This document shows, piece by piece, positions 36,765 through 46,073 of a stretch of DNA of 64,000 nt. The notes under the pieces are model-generated. The model saw only the letters and a list, made by a program, of their open reading frames with translations, did not search any database and had not been told where the DNA came from. The translations under genes were made by a program, and so were the position numbers. Each line of letters starts with the position of its first letter. Within the stretch, counting starts at the first letter, position 1. Source of the DNA: Limimaricola variabilis (lineage in GTDB: Bacteria; Pseudomonadota; Alphaproteobacteria; Rhodobacterales; Rhodobacteraceae); contig NZ_JACIBX010000006.1 of assembly GCF_014195545.1 (NCBI RefSeq), positions 1 through 64,000 of the forward strand, given 5' to 3'.

Positions 36765-37628
36765 ATGGAGCATCATGGCATCGAGGCGCTGGGCGCGGCG
36801 CTGGCAGGATCCGGCGACGGGCCGCTGGCGCTGGCGCTGGCCGAAGACGACGTCGAACTCGACGGAACGCTTCGCCATCACTTCGACCTCGGCTTCGCCT
36901 GCGTTCTAGCGGTGGTGCCGGACGACCTGCCCCGCCCCGCCCTCGCGGACCCCCGGATCAGGCTGCTGCGCGCCGAGACCCGTGCCGGGTCCTCGGTCGC
37001 GAATATCGTCAATGCGGCAATCGCGGCAGCGGCGCCGGGGCGCTGGATGTTCTACGGCTTCAACGCCGAATACCTGTTCTTCCCGTTCTGCGAGGACCGG
37101 GGCGTGGCCGAGCTTTGCGCCTTTGCGATGGAGGAGCGGCGCGACGCGCTGGGGGGCGTGACGGTCGATCTCTTCGCCGCCGATCTCGACGCGCATCCGG
37201 ACGGCGTCTCGACCGAGGCGGCGCATCTCGACCGGATCGGCTATTTCGCCCATGGCCGCCGCGACGCCCATGGGCACGAGCTCGACCGGCAATGGGACAT
37301 CTTCGGCGGGTTGCGGTTGCGCTTCGAAGAGCACGTCCCCGAGGACCGCCGACAGATCCAGCGCCCCGGCCTGTTTCGCGCGGCGCCGGGGCTGCGGCTC
37401 GGTCCGGACCGGCTGTTTGACCAAGCGGAATACAACAGCTTGCAGTGCCCCTGGCACCGCTCGCCCACCGTCGCCGTCGCCTCGTTCCGCGCGGCCAAGG
37501 CGCTGCGCCGCAACCCCGCCTCGCGCGAGGCGATCGGCGGCTTCGACTGGCCGGGCGCCTCGCGGTTCGATTGGCGTTCGCGCCAGCTTCTCGATCTCGG
37601 GCTGATCGAGCCCGGTCAGTGGTTCTGA
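36765..37628 (+). CDS. Glycosyltransferase-like protein, apparently degenerate
   Basis: A 287-residue cytoplasmic protein. The layout resembles the Glyco_tranf_2_4 type of family-2 glycosyltransferase common in Rhodobacteraceae, where W-x-x-x-D-x-D-E-F-L is followed by PYCE. Here residues 94-111 read [18 protein letters not shown], so the DxD metal site seems to be missing. The later segments ([19 protein letters not shown]) fit the family shape. It starts 107 bases from miaB on the opposite strand. The family call is tentative. Confidence 0.55.
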   Translation: MEHHGIEALGAALAGSGDGPLALALAEDDVELDGTLRHHFDLGFACVLAVVPDDLPRPALADPRIRLLRAETRAGSSVANIVNAAIAAAAPGRWMFYGFNAEYLFFPFCEDRGVAELCAFAMEERRDALGGVTVDLFAADLDAHPDGVSTEAAHLDRIGYFAHGRRDAHGHELDRQWDIFGGLRLRFEEHVPEDRRQIQRPGLFRAAPGLRLGPDRLFDQAEYNSLQCPWHRSPTVAVASFRAAKALRRNPASREAIGGFDWPGASRFDWRSRQLLDLGLIEPGQWF

Positions 37629-37641
37629 TCCCGCAGCCCGA

Positions 37642-38142
37642 TCAGGCCCGGCCGTAGGCCTCGGCGATGGCGATCTGCATCGCCGCCGCCGGATCGCGAT
37701 GCGCCCAGGACACCAGCTGGAAAGCCGGGTAGAACCGCTCGCAGGCCGCGAAGGCCGTCTGGATCATCCGGTCGACCTGCTCGGCGCCGGCGATCTGCCC
37801 GCCAGCCAGCACCAGCCCGTAGCGATAGACCATCATCTCCTGCTCGCCCCACCAGCCGAAGCCACCCATCCAGCAGCGGTCGTTGATGCGGTTGATGAGG
37901 TCGAGGATCTGCGGCAGGCGCGGCTCGGGCGGCTGCATCTCGAACATGCACGCCAAACGCAGCGTCTCGTCGGCAGGCTGCCAGGCCAGCGTCACCGCGT
38001 AGTCCCGCCACTGACCCGACAGCGTCATCGCGATCTGGTCCTCGGCCACGCGCTCCACCGACCAGGCGTTCAGGTCGGCGACCTGTTCGACCAGGTCAAT
38101 CGGGTGAATCTCGTCGTCGAGAAACGACTCTGACAGCGCCAT
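37642..38142 (-). CDS. YbjN domain-containing protein
   Basis: A 166-residue soluble protein of the YbjN family (HPIDLVEQVADLNAWSVERV, QWRDYAVTLAWQ, INDRCWMGGFGWWGEQEMMV, ending in SWAHRDPAAAMQIAIAEAYG). YbjN proteins have a chaperone-like tetratricopeptide-free alpha/beta fold and unknown activity; in E. coli ybjN affects motility and stress responses. The ATG at 38142 is chosen by family length. It converges on the glycosyltransferase-like gene with 13 bases between stops. Confidence 0.85.
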   Translation of the reverse strand: MALSESFLDDEIHPIDLVEQVADLNAWSVERVAEDQIAMTLSGQWRDYAVTLAWQPADETLRLACMFEMQPPEPRLPQILDLINRINDRCWMGGFGWWGEQEMMVYRYGLVLAGGQIAGAEQVDRMIQTAFAACERFYPAFQLVSWAHRDPAAAMQIAIAEAYGRA

Positions 38143-38423
38143 GACGGCCTCTTTTCTTTGCGGCGACGGGCAACGGAACGCCCGTCCTGGGTTCGGTCGG
38201 AGGGTGCTTTCACCCGCCCGGCTTCGGGTGTATATGGTGAGTCTGGACCGAGTCGCTGTAAAGCCGTTTCTTGGGGATAATCCTCCCGATTCGACCGATT
38301 CGAGAATCACCCCCGACATTTCTTGTGGATAACCGAATCGGTGCCTGCCCGCGGCTGCCGTCGCGCGCCCGTTGCGCCGTTCCCCGGCTTGCGGCAGCTT
38401 GCGCGGCAAAACGGGAGACCTGC

Positions 38424-39461
38424 ATGAACACCGACCTTCTCAAGCGCCTGTGCGAAACCCCCGGCGTGCCGGGGCACGAACACCGCGTGCGCGACCTGAT
38501 CACCGCCGAGATCGAGGGCCTGTTCGACCATGTCGAGACCGACCCGATGGGCAGCCTGCTATGCCGTCGCGACGCGCGGCGCGAGGACGCGCCGCGGATC
38601 ATGCTGCTGTGCCACATGGACGAGATCGGCTTTCTGGTCAGCCATATCGACGAGAAGGGCTTCGTCTGGCTGCACCCTGTGGGTGGCTTCGACCCGCGCA
38701 ACCTGTTCTCGCGCCGGGTGCTGGTCTGCACCGATGACGGCGACATCAAGGGCGTGATGAACCCGGGCGGCAAGCCGGTGCACATCTCCACCCCCGAAGA
38801 GCGCAAGAAGATCCCGACCCCGACCGAGTTCTTCGTCGACACCGGCCTCGGGACGAAAGCGGCCGACAGGATCAAGGTCGGCGACATGGTGGTGATGGAC
38901 GAGCCGTTCCTCGAGATGGGCGAAAAGTTCGTCTCCAAGGCGCTCGACAACCGCGTCGCCTGCTGGCTCGGCATCGAGGCGATCCGTCAGCTCGGCGACA
39001 AGGGCCGCGGCGCCGAGATCCACGTCGCCTTCACCTGCCAGGAGGAGGTCGGGCTGCGCGGCGCCAAGACCGCCGCCTACAAGGTGCGACCCGACATCGG
39101 CATCGGCGTCGACACGACGCTGGCCTGCGACACGCCCGGCGTGCCCGACAAGGACCGCACCACCCGGCAGGGTGACGGCTTCGGCCTGCATGTGCGCGAC
39201 GGCAGCTTCATCTCGGATCGCAGCCTTGTCGCCGACTTCGAGAAGCTCGCGCGCGAGAAAGAGATCCCGTTCCAGCGCACCATGCTGGCTGCCGGCGGCC
39301 AGGACGGCGCGGCGGCGCAGCAGGCGGCGGCGGGCGCACGCGCCATCGGCGTGGTGGTGGGCACCCGCTACATCCACACCGTCACCGAGATGGTCGACCG
39401 CACCGACCTCGAGGCGGCGCGCGACATTCTGAGCGCCTATCTCGAAGGCTTCGAGGCCTGA
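38424..39461 (+). CDS. M42 family aminopeptidase
   Basis: A 345-residue metallopeptidase of the M42 (glutamyl/aminopeptidase, cellulase-like) family. Metal ligands: His in LLCHMDEIGF, Asp in KALDNRVACW, Glu-Glu in CQEEVGLRG, Asp in IGVDTTLA, and His in TRYIHTVTEM. It should form a large tetrahedral complex that trims peptides. GGGAGA lies before the ATG at 38424. Divergent from the YbjN gene across 281 bases. Confidence 0.93.
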   Translation: MNTDLLKRLCETPGVPGHEHRVRDLITAEIEGLFDHVETDPMGSLLCRRDARREDAPRIMLLCHMDEIGFLVSHIDEKGFVWLHPVGGFDPRNLFSRRVLVCTDDGDIKGVMNPGGKPVHISTPEERKKIPTPTEFFVDTGLGTKAADRIKVGDMVVMDEPFLEMGEKFVSKALDNRVACWLGIEAIRQLGDKGRGAEIHVAFTCQEEVGLRGAKTAAYKVRPDIGIGVDTTLACDTPGVPDKDRTTRQGDGFGLHVRDGSFISDRSLVADFEKLAREKEIPFQRTMLAAGGQDGAAAQQAAAGARAIGVVVGTRYIHTVTEMVDRTDLEAARDILSAYLEGFEA

Positions 39462-39533
39462 TCCAGCGGCGGGCGGTCGCCATGGCCGCCCGTCACCGTT
39501 CGAACCGGTGACATCCTGACCCTTCACGAGGCC

Positions 39534-40232
39534 TTGGCCCGGCGCGTGGCCGAAGCCCGCTACCCCGGCGCGGCAGCCCTGTTCTGGACCAGCTCGCTGG
39601 CGCGCGGCACTGGCACGCGAAGTTCCGACATCGACCTCGTCGTCGTCTTCGACCGGCTCGACCATGCATGGCGAGAGAGCTTTCTCGAAGAGGGGCGGCT
39701 CTTCGAGGTCTTCGTGCATGATCTCGACTCGCTCGACCTGTTCTTCGAGAAGGATGCCGCGCGCGGCCTCCCAGTGCTCATGGACATGGTGACCCGCAGC
39801 GTCGTCTTGCGCGCCGGCCCGGTGGCGGACGCGGCGCGAAGTCTGGCCGAGCGCCGCCTTGCCGAAGGTCCGCGCTCCTGGAGCGCCGCGGAGCTCGAGC
39901 GCTCTCGCTTCATCGCGGGCGACCTACTCGAAGACCTGCGCGGCGCGACCGATCCCGACGAGATCCGCATCACCGGTGCGCTGCTCTATCCGCACGCGCT
40001 GGATCACCTGCGCCGGTCGCGCGGGCTTTGGAGCGGGCGCGGCAAGCACGCCTTGCGCCTGTTGCGCAAGGAGGAGAGCGAAATCGGCCCAGCGCTGATC
40101 GCCGCTTTCGAGGCATTGTTCGCGCGAGCCGAGCCGGGGGCGGTTGTCGAGACGGTCGACCGCATCTACGCGCCCTGCGGCGGCGCCTTGGTGGAATGGC
40201 GTAATGACGCGCCGCCGCACCGCGCCTCCTGA
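39534..40232 (+). CDS. Nucleotidyltransferase-domain protein
   Basis: A 232-residue protein with a minimal nucleotidyltransferase motif SLARGTGTRSSDIDLVVVFD (about residues 21-40), the G-S-x-x-R-x-x-S-D-x-D pattern of the polymerase beta superfamily. The C-terminal half is helical, like the DUF4269/HEPN-like partner domains. The start is uncertain: TTG at 39534 is the frame start, with GTG at 39546 as alternative; no ATG suits. It could be an antitoxin-type or aminoglycoside-modifying relative; no partner toxin is seen. Confidence 0.7.
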   Translation: MARRVAEARYPGAAALFWTSSLARGTGTRSSDIDLVVVFDRLDHAWRESFLEEGRLFEVFVHDLDSLDLFFEKDAARGLPVLMDMVTRSVVLRAGPVADAARSLAERRLAEGPRSWSAAELERSRFIAGDLLEDLRGATDPDEIRITGALLYPHALDHLRRSRGLWSGRGKHALRLLRKEESEIGPALIAAFEALFARAEPGAVVETVDRIYAPCGGALVEWRNDAPPHRAS

Positions 40233-40241
40233 CATGCAAGA

Positions 40242-40267
40242 GGGCGGCCCCGACGGGCCGCCCCTTT
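40242..40267 (+). terminator. Rho-independent terminator after nucleotidyltransferase gene
   Basis: GGGCGGCCC and GGGCCGCCC around a CGAC loop, followed by CTTTC. It lies 9 bases after the stop; the T tract is short. Confidence 0.7.
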
Positions 40268-40292
40268 CACATCTCGATGACCGGCCGGGCCA

Positions 40293-40541
40293 TCAGTTCG
40301 ACGTCTTGGTCTCCAGCGCGGCGATCCGGGCCTTGAGCGCCTCGTTCTCCTCGCGCGCCTTCTGCGCCATCGCGCGCACCGCGTCGAACTCCTCGCGGGT
40401 CACGAGGTCGCGGTCGGCCAGCCAGCGGTCGAGCATCGACTTCATGGCGTTGTTGGCCTCGTCCTTCGCGCCCTGCGCCACGCCCATCGCGTTGGTCATC
40501 AGCTGCGACAGATCGTCGAAGATCTTGTTTCTCGATTGCAT
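40293..40541 (-). CDS. UbiK-like accessory factor (BMFP domain)
   Basis: An 82-residue protein: MQSRNKIFDDLSQLMTNAMG, then MLDRWLADRDLVTREEFDAV and a C-terminal coiled coil (EENEALKARIAALETKT). This is the membrane fusogenic, BMFP/UbiK layout (N-terminal amphipathic helix, C-terminal trimeric coiled coil). UbiK helps ubiquinone biosynthesis in E. coli. Divergent from lgt; the 169-base gap must hold both promoters. Confidence 0.85.
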   Translation of the reverse strand: MQSRNKIFDDLSQLMTNAMGVAQGAKDEANNAMKSMLDRWLADRDLVTREEFDAVRAMAQKAREENEALKARIAALETKTSN

Positions 40542-40710
40542 GGCGGGTCTCCGCTGTTTCGGGCTGGCTTCTATATGGGCGGCGCGGAGCCCGGCGACAA
40601 GGCGACGACCTGCGCGCCGACGTGGGCCGCTCACGACATGGGGAGGCCCCGCCTTCCGGCGCGGTTGCCCGGATTGACAAGCCCCGGCACCCCGCCGCAG
40701 GTATCGCGCC

Positions 40711-41604
40711 ATGAATGGCATCCCCTTCCCCGAGATCTCGCCCGAGATCTTCACGATCTCGCTTGGCGAGTTCGAATTCGCGCTGCGCTGGTATGCGCTG
40801 GCCTATATCGTCGGCATCCTCGCGGGCTGGCGGCTTTCGGTCGCGGCGCTCAAGCGCCCCGGCCTGTGGCCCGGCGACCGCCCGGCCATGACCCCGCCCG
40901 AGCTCGAGAACCTGCTGAGCTGGATCATCCTCGGGATCATCGGCGGCGGGCGGCTGGGCTACGTGCTGATCTACCAGCCGGGCTACTACCTGACCCACCC
41001 CTGGGAGATCCCCTTCCTGTGGCAGGGCGGCATGTCCTTCCATGGCGGCTTCATCGGCGTGATCCTCGCGATCCTGATCTTCGCGCGCCGCCACCGCCTG
41101 CCGCTCGGCGGCGTCGCCGACACCATCGCGCTGGCCACCCCGCCCGCGATCCTGCTGGGCCGCCTTGCCAACTTCGTCAACGCCGAGCTCTGGGGCCGGC
41201 CCACCGACCTTCCCTGGGGCGTGATCTTCCCGGGCGCGGCGGCGCAGGACTGCCCCGGCATCGAAGGCCTGTGCGCGCGCCATCCATCGCAGCTCTACGA
41301 GGCCGGCATCGAGGGGCTGTTCCTGCTGGTGCTGTTCATTCTCATGGCGTTTCGCTGGGGCGCGCTGAAGCGGCCCTGGATGCTGTCGGGCACCTTCTTC
41401 CTGGTCTACGGCATCGGGCGCTTTCTGGTGGAATTCGTGCGCCAGCCCGACGCGCAGTTCGTCTCGCCCGGCAACCCGCTCGGTCTGGCGCTGCATGTCG
41501 ATGGCTGGGGCCTGACGATGGGCCAGATCCTGTCCTTGCCGATGATCCTCGCCGGGATCGCGGTGATCGCCCATGCCCGGCGCCGCGCGCCCGCCACGGC
41601 ATGA
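40711..41604 (+). CDS. lgt: Prolipoprotein diacylglyceryl transferase
   Basis: A 297-residue inner-membrane enzyme moving diacylglyceryl to lipobox cysteines. [41 protein letters not shown] and [13 protein letters not shown] are the family blocks, and about seven membrane helices are visible. The stop overlaps the next gene as ATGA, giving an lgt-midA-pgeF unit. With lnt, it completes two steps of lipoprotein maturation in this window. Confidence 0.96.
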   Translation: MNGIPFPEISPEIFTISLGEFEFALRWYALAYIVGILAGWRLSVAALKRPGLWPGDRPAMTPPELENLLSWIILGIIGGGRLGYVLIYQPGYYLTHPWEIPFLWQGGMSFHGGFIGVILAILIFARRHRLPLGGVADTIALATPPAILLGRLANFVNAELWGRPTDLPWGVIFPGAAAQDCPGIEGLCARHPSQLYEAGIEGLFLLVLFILMAFRWGALKRPWMLSGTFFLVYGIGRFLVEFVRQPDAQFVSPGNPLGLALHVDGWGLTMGQILSLPMILAGIAVIAHARRRAPATA

Positions 41605-42662
41605 CGGCGCTACGCGAGATCCTGCTGCGGCGCATCGCCGCCACCGGGCCGATCGGCATCGCCGATTACATGACCGAATGCCTGCTGCACCCGGTGCATG
41701 GCTATTACACGACCCGCGACCCGCTGGGCACAAGCGGCGATTTCACCACCGCGCCCGAGATCAGCCAGATGTTCGGCGAGCTGATCGGCCTCGCCCTGGC
41801 GCAAGCCTGGCTCGAACAGGGCGCACCCGCGCCGTTCGCGCTGGTCGAGCCGGGGCCGGGGCGCGGCACGCTGATGGCCGACATGCTGCGCGCCACAGCC
41901 CGGGTCCCGGGCTTTCACGCCGCGCTCCGCCTGCATCTGGTCGAGGCCTCGCCCACGCTGCGCGCGGCGCAGGCCGAGCGGCTGCCCGACGCGACATGGC
42001 ACGACCGGCTCGACCAGATCCCCGACGACCTGCCGCTCTTCCTCGTCGCCAACGAGTTCTTCGACGCGCTGCCGATCCGCCAGTTCATTCGCGACGGGTC
42101 CGGCTGGCGCGAGCGGGTGATCGGGCGCGACGGCGACCGGCTGGTCTTCGGCCTGACCGCGCCGGCACCGCTGACGCAGCTCGAACACCGCCTGGCCAAC
42201 ACGCTCGATGGCGACATGGTCGAGATCTCCCCGGCCCTGCCCGCGCTGGTCGGCGAAATCGGCGCCCGCATCGCCGAGAATGGCGGCGCGGCGCTGATCG
42301 TCGATTACGGCGGCCGCGGCACGACCGGCGACAGCTTCCAGGCGGTGCAGGACCACCACAAGGTCGATCCGCTCGATGCACCTGGTGCCGCCGACCTGAC
42401 CGCGCATGTCGATTTCGACTCGCTGGCCCGCGCCGCCGCCCCGGCCGCCTGCGCCGGGCCGGTGCCGCAAGGCGTCTTTCTCGAACGTCTCGGAATCACG
42501 GCGCGTGCCCAGGCGTTGGCCGCGCGGCTCGAAGGTGCGGCGCTCGACCGCCATGTTGCCGCGCATCGCCGCTTGACCCACCCCGAAGAAATGGGCGACC
42601 TGTTCAAGGTAGCCGCACTTCATCCGTGCGATGCCCCGCCGCCACCCGGATTTGAGACGTGA
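41601..42662 (+). CDS. Class I SAM methyltransferase, MidA/NDUFAF7 family
   Basis: A 353-residue protein of the MidA family (PF02636). [54 protein letters not shown] (SAM loop), [13 protein letters not shown] and ALIVDYGG are typical. The mitochondrial homologue NDUFAF7 methylates an arginine in complex I NDUFS2, so a role in complex I assembly is plausible. Coupled to lgt (ATGA) and to pgeF (GTGA). Confidence 0.9.
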   Translation: MTALREILLRRIAATGPIGIADYMTECLLHPVHGYYTTRDPLGTSGDFTTAPEISQMFGELIGLALAQAWLEQGAPAPFALVEPGPGRGTLMADMLRATARVPGFHAALRLHLVEASPTLRAAQAERLPDATWHDRLDQIPDDLPLFLVANEFFDALPIRQFIRDGSGWRERVIGRDGDRLVFGLTAPAPLTQLEHRLANTLDGDMVEISPALPALVGEIGARIAENGGAALIVDYGGRGTTGDSFQAVQDHHKVDPLDAPGAADLTAHVDFDSLARAAAPAACAGPVPQGVFLERLGITARAQALAARLEGAALDRHVAAHRRLTHPEEMGDLFKVAALHPCDAPPPPGFET

Positions 42663-43426
42663 ACGCCGCAACGCCGCTCGACATCATCACCGCCGACAGC
42701 CTCGCGCCGCTGCGCCATGGCTTCTTCGGCCGTGCCGGCGGCGCCTCGTCCGGCGTCTTTGCCGGTCTCAACTGTGGTCCGGGCAGCTCCGACCAGCACG
42801 AGGCGGTCCGCATCAACCGCGCCCGCGTGGCGCGGGAGATGGGGGTGGCGCCCGAGGCGCTGATCGGCCTCTACCAGATCCACTCCGCCGACGTGGTGAA
42901 GGTCACCGCGCCGGGGGGCGAGCCGGCCCGCGCCGACGCACTGGTCACCAACCGCCCCGGCCTCGCGCTCACTATTCTCACCGCCGATTGCCAGCCTGTG
43001 CTCTTCGCCGATGCCGAGGCGCAGGTGATCGGGGCTGCCCATGCGGGCTGGAAGGGGGCGCTGGCGGGCGTGCTCGACGCCACGATCGACGCGATGGTGG
43101 ATCTCGGCGCGCGGCGCGACCGGATCCGCGCGGTGATCGGCCCGACCATCAGCCAGCGCTGCTACGAGGTCGGCCCGGAAATGCTCGACGCCTTTCTCGC
43201 CGAGGACCCGGAGGCCGCGCGGCATTTCGCTCAAGGCCAGGGCGACCGGCTGCTCTTCGACCTGCCGGGCTTCGGCCTGCGCCGACTGCGCGCCGCCGGC
43301 ATCGCCTCGGCCGAATGGACCCGGCACTGCACCTATTCCGATCCGGCGCGGTTCTTCAGCTATCGCCGCGCCACCCATGCGCGCGAGGCCGATTACGGAC
43401 GGCTGATCGCTGCGATCCGGCTCTGA
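42659..43426 (+). CDS. pgeF: Peptidoglycan editing factor PgeF
   Basis: A 255-residue multicopper-oxidase-like (laccase domain) protein of the PgeF/YfiH family. LTADCQPVLFAD and AAHAGWKGAL contribute the metal-binding Cys and His. In E. coli it removes L-Ser wrongly placed in peptidoglycan precursors. The start is a GTG at 42659 overlapping the previous stop as GTGA. Confidence 0.93.
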   Translation: MNAATPLDIITADSLAPLRHGFFGRAGGASSGVFAGLNCGPGSSDQHEAVRINRARVAREMGVAPEALIGLYQIHSADVVKVTAPGGEPARADALVTNRPGLALTILTADCQPVLFADAEAQVIGAAHAGWKGALAGVLDATIDAMVDLGARRDRIRAVIGPTISQRCYEVGPEMLDAFLAEDPEAARHFAQGQGDRLLFDLPGFGLRRLRAAGIASAEWTRHCTYSDPARFFSYRRATHAREADYGRLIAAIRL

Positions 43427-43559
43427 GGCCCGAAACAATCCGTTTCGCCCGACATCTTTGACAATCGTGCTCCGCCGACCCATTGTCGCCGGGAACCCAA
43501 CAGCTTCGGGTGTTGTCGGTGGGGGCCGACAGCCGATGTGACGACCGAAAGGTGATCGC

Positions 43560-44342
43560 ATGGCACTACCCCTGCCCGTTTCTCGCGTCCCGGCCCGCGC
43601 CGGGGCGTCGCTCCCCGCGTCCCGTCACGACACCTCGCTACCCGCACAGCCGACGCTGATGCGGCGGATCGAGATCATGACGCTCTGTCGCGATCACCCC
43701 GGCGACATCGTCGAGTGCAGCCGCACCGTCCCCGCCGCCCCGATCTTCGAGGAAGCGGTCGCGGCCTTTGCGCATGGTGCCCAGATCCCGACCGAACGCG
43801 GCCTCGTCGCGGTCGAGGACCTGCTGCCCGGCGACAAGGTCAAGACGGTGGGACGCGGCTTTCGCACCCTGCTTTGGCGTGGCGGCACGACGCTGGTCGC
43901 GGACGTGCCCGGCCAGTCGCCCGAGATGGGCCGCCTCACCCGGGTCGCAGCCGACGCTCTGGGGATCGCGCGGCCGATGCACGACCTCGTGCTCGGGCCG
44001 ATGGCCAATCTTGTTCGCCACGGCGCCGCGATCGAGCGGCTGACCGGACACCGGGCCGCAGCCCTGCCGGCGCGCGACCTGATCGACGGGATGGGGGTGG
44101 TGGAGCTACGCCCGCCCTCGGCGGTGCAGGTGTTCCATCTGGGCTTCGAGCGGCACGAACGCATCCTCGCCAACGGCGTCGAGGTCGAAAGCTACCACCC
44201 CGGCCCTGCCCGGCTGGCGCGCCTCTCGCCCGAGGACCGTGCGCTGTTCCTGTCCTGCTTTCCGCATCTCGAGCGGATCGAGGATTTCGGCCCGCCCGCC
44301 CTGCCGAGGCTGCGGCTGGCCGAACTCGATCAGGTCGCCTGA
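43560..44342 (+). CDS. Hint-domain protein lacking the catalytic cysteine
   Basis: A 260-residue protein with a Hint (hedgehog/intein) domain at about residues 65-205: AFAHGAQIPTERGLVAVEDL, LPGDKVKT and a C-terminal HLGFERHERILANGVEVESY. Rhodobacteraceae Hint proteins start this domain with Cys-Phe-x-x-G-T; here residue 69 is Ala before Phe, so autocatalytic cleavage should be impossible. The first 60 residues are Pro/Ser/Arg-rich with no clear signal peptide. The ATG at 43560 follows GAAAGG. A regulatory or structural role is possible. Confidence 0.75.
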   Translation: MALPLPVSRVPARAGASLPASRHDTSLPAQPTLMRRIEIMTLCRDHPGDIVECSRTVPAAPIFEEAVAAFAHGAQIPTERGLVAVEDLLPGDKVKTVGRGFRTLLWRGGTTLVADVPGQSPEMGRLTRVAADALGIARPMHDLVLGPMANLVRHGAAIERLTGHRAAALPARDLIDGMGVVELRPPSAVQVFHLGFERHERILANGVEVESYHPGPARLARLSPEDRALFLSCFPHLERIEDFGPPALPRLRLAELDQVA

Positions 44343-44353
44343 GGCCCCGCGCC

Positions 44354-44854
44354 TCAGGCCTTGCGCGACAACCGCTCCTCGAGCACGTCGAAGGGCACGC
44401 CGGGCTCGGCCTTGGCGTTGCGGATCACCAGCGAGGTCTTGACGCTGGCGACGTTCGGCGCCGCGGTCAGCTCACCGGTGAGAAAGGACTGGAAGCTGCG
44501 CAGGTCGGGCGCCACGCATTTGAGGATGAAGTCCACCTCGCCGTTGAGCATGTGACACTCGCGCACGAGCGGCCAGCCGTTGCACCGCGCCTCGAAGGCC
44601 GACAGCTCCGCCTCGGACTGGCTCACCAGCCGGACCATGGCGAAAACCGACACGTCGAAGCCCAGTTCACGGGCGTCGACATCGGCATGGTAGCCGCGGA
44701 TGTAGCCCTGCTCCTCGAGCGTGCGCACCCGGCGCAGGCAGGGCGGCGCCGAAATGCCGACGCGGCGGGCCAGCTCCACATTCGTCATCCGGCCATCGGC
44801 CTGCAGCTCGGCCAGGATCATCCTGTCGATCTCGTCGAGTTTCGCCCCGGGCAT
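44354..44854 (-). CDS. Lrp/AsnC family transcriptional regulator
   Basis: A 166-residue Lrp/AsnC regulator: N-terminal helix-turn-helix ([40 protein letters not shown]) and a C-terminal RAM ligand domain. The effector is unknown; leucine or other amino acids are typical. The start is one of ATG 44866, 44854 or 44851; GGAG just ahead favours the inner ones. It reads away from trxB; direct and inverted TTGCG motifs lie in the shared 184-base gap. Converges on the Hint gene. Confidence 0.9.
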   Translation of the reverse strand: MPGAKLDEIDRMILAELQADGRMTNVELARRVGISAPPCLRRVRTLEEQGYIRGYHADVDARELGFDVSVFAMVRLVSQSEAELSAFEARCNGWPLVRECHMLNGEVDFILKCVAPDLRSFQSFLTGELTAAPNVASVKTSLVIRNAKAEPGVPFDVLEERLSRKA

Positions 44855-44913
44855 CATCTTCTCCATGAATCTTGCGCATCACCTAGGACAGACCGCGTGC
44901 GGACGCAAGAATA

Positions 44914-44929
44914 TTGCACGCGTGCGCAA
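44914..44929. promoter_or_regulatory. Candidate operator between lrp-type gene and trxB
   Basis: TTGCACGCGTGCGCAA is a near-palindrome with a perfect 10-bp core GCACGCGTGC. TTGCGCA occurs again, in the other orientation, at 44872-44878, and TTGCG at two further sites nearby on the minus strand. Lrp-type regulators often control a divergent neighbour and themselves through such repeats. The assignment is inferred only from position. Confidence 0.35.
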
Positions 44930-45050
44930 CATCGTGACCCTGAGGATGACGCGGCGGCCGCAGGTCGAACCGCTTCCCGCGCGGCGGGGTTTGCAGCGCC
45001 GGGGACAGTGGCTATATGCAGCCGACTTCAGGCTTGCAAGGGGACGTCCC

Positions 45051-46073
45051 ATGACCACGCGGCGCGACACTCGGGTTCTCATCATCGGTTCCGGCCCGGC
45101 GGGCTACACCGCCGCGGTCTATGCCAGCCGGGCGATGCTGCAGCCGATCCTGGTGCAGGGCCTAGAGCCGGGCGGCCAGCTCACCACCACCACCGATGTC
45201 GAGAACTGGCCCGGTGACACCACCGTGCAGGGCCCTGACCTGATGGTGCGGATGGAGGCCCATGCCCGCGAAATGGGCGCCGAGATCATCACCGACATCA
45301 TCACCGATCTCGATCTGTCGAAGCGGCCCTTCGTGGCTCGTGGCGACAGCGGCACCGAATATGTGGCCGAAGCGGTGATCCTCGCCACCGGCGCCCGCGC
45401 CAAGTGGCTCGGTCTGCCCTCCGAAGAGGCCTTCAAGGGTTTCGGCGTCTCCGCCTGCGCGACCTGCGACGGCTTCTTCTATCGCGGTCAGGAGATCGTG
45501 GTGGTCGGTGGCGGCAACACCGCCGTAGAAGAGGCGCTGTTCCTCACCAACTTCGCCTCCAAGGTCACGCTGATCCACCGTCGCGACGAGTTGCGCGCGG
45601 AGATGGTGCTGCAAAAGCGCCTGTTCGAGCACCCGAAGGTCGAGACGCTGTGGCATCACCAGCTCGATGAGGTGGTGGGCGAGGACAATCCGAAGGGCGT
45701 GACGGCGGTCCGGGCCAAGGACGTGCGGACCGGCGAGATCACCGAGATTCCTGCCAAGGGCGTCTTCATCGCGATCGGCCACGCTCCTGCCTCCGAACTG
45801 GTCAAGGATCAGCTCGAGACGCATCACGGCGGCTATGTGAAGGTCGAGCCGGGTACGACCCGCACCTCGATCCCCGGCGTCTTCGCCGCCGGCGACTTGA
45901 CCGACCATGTCTATCGTCAGGCCGTGACCTCGGCCGGCATGGGCTGCATGGCCGCGCTGGATGCCGAACGTTTCCTGGCCGAGCACGGTCAGGCCGCGGA
46001 AGTGGCGGGCCATGAAAAGGACGAGACGCTGCCGCTGGGCTACGGCGCGCCCGAAGCCGCGACCGTGAAATGA
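45051..46073 (+). CDS. trxB: Thioredoxin-disulfide reductase
   Basis: A 340-residue flavoprotein passing electrons from NADPH to thioredoxin. FAD loop [13 protein letters not shown], redox pair CATC at Cys136 and Cys139, NADPH loop [15 protein letters not shown] and the FAD motif [15 protein letters not shown] are present. The ATG at 45051 is the conserved start. The stop overlaps the next gene, and a terminator-like hairpin begins 6 bases beyond the stop. Divergent from an Lrp-type regulator, which may control it. Confidence 0.96.
   Translation: MTTRRDTRVLIIGSGPAGYTAAVYASRAMLQPILVQGLEPGGQLTTTTDVENWPGDTTVQGPDLMVRMEAHAREMGAEIITDIITDLDLSKRPFVARGDSGTEYVAEAVILATGARAKWLGLPSEEAFKGFGVSACATCDGFFYRGQEIVVVGGGNTAVEEALFLTNFASKVTLIHRRDELRAEMVLQKRLFEHPKVETLWHHQLDEVVGEDNPKGVTAVRAKDVRTGEITEIPAKGVFIAIGHAPASELVKDQLETHHGGYVKVEPGTTRTSIPGVFAAGDLTDHVYRQAVTSAGMGCMAALDAERFLAEHGQAAEVAGHEKDETLPLGYGAPEAATVK

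Noticed and set aside
39465-39495. Inverted repeat after the M42 peptidase gene
   Set aside because: The arms CGGGCGG/CCGCCCG are short and there is no T tract, so I do not call a terminator.
39534-40232. Toxin-antitoxin pair (nucleotidyltransferase plus partner)
   Set aside because: No HEPN toxin or other partner gene adjoins; the next gene is UbiK-like on the opposite strand.
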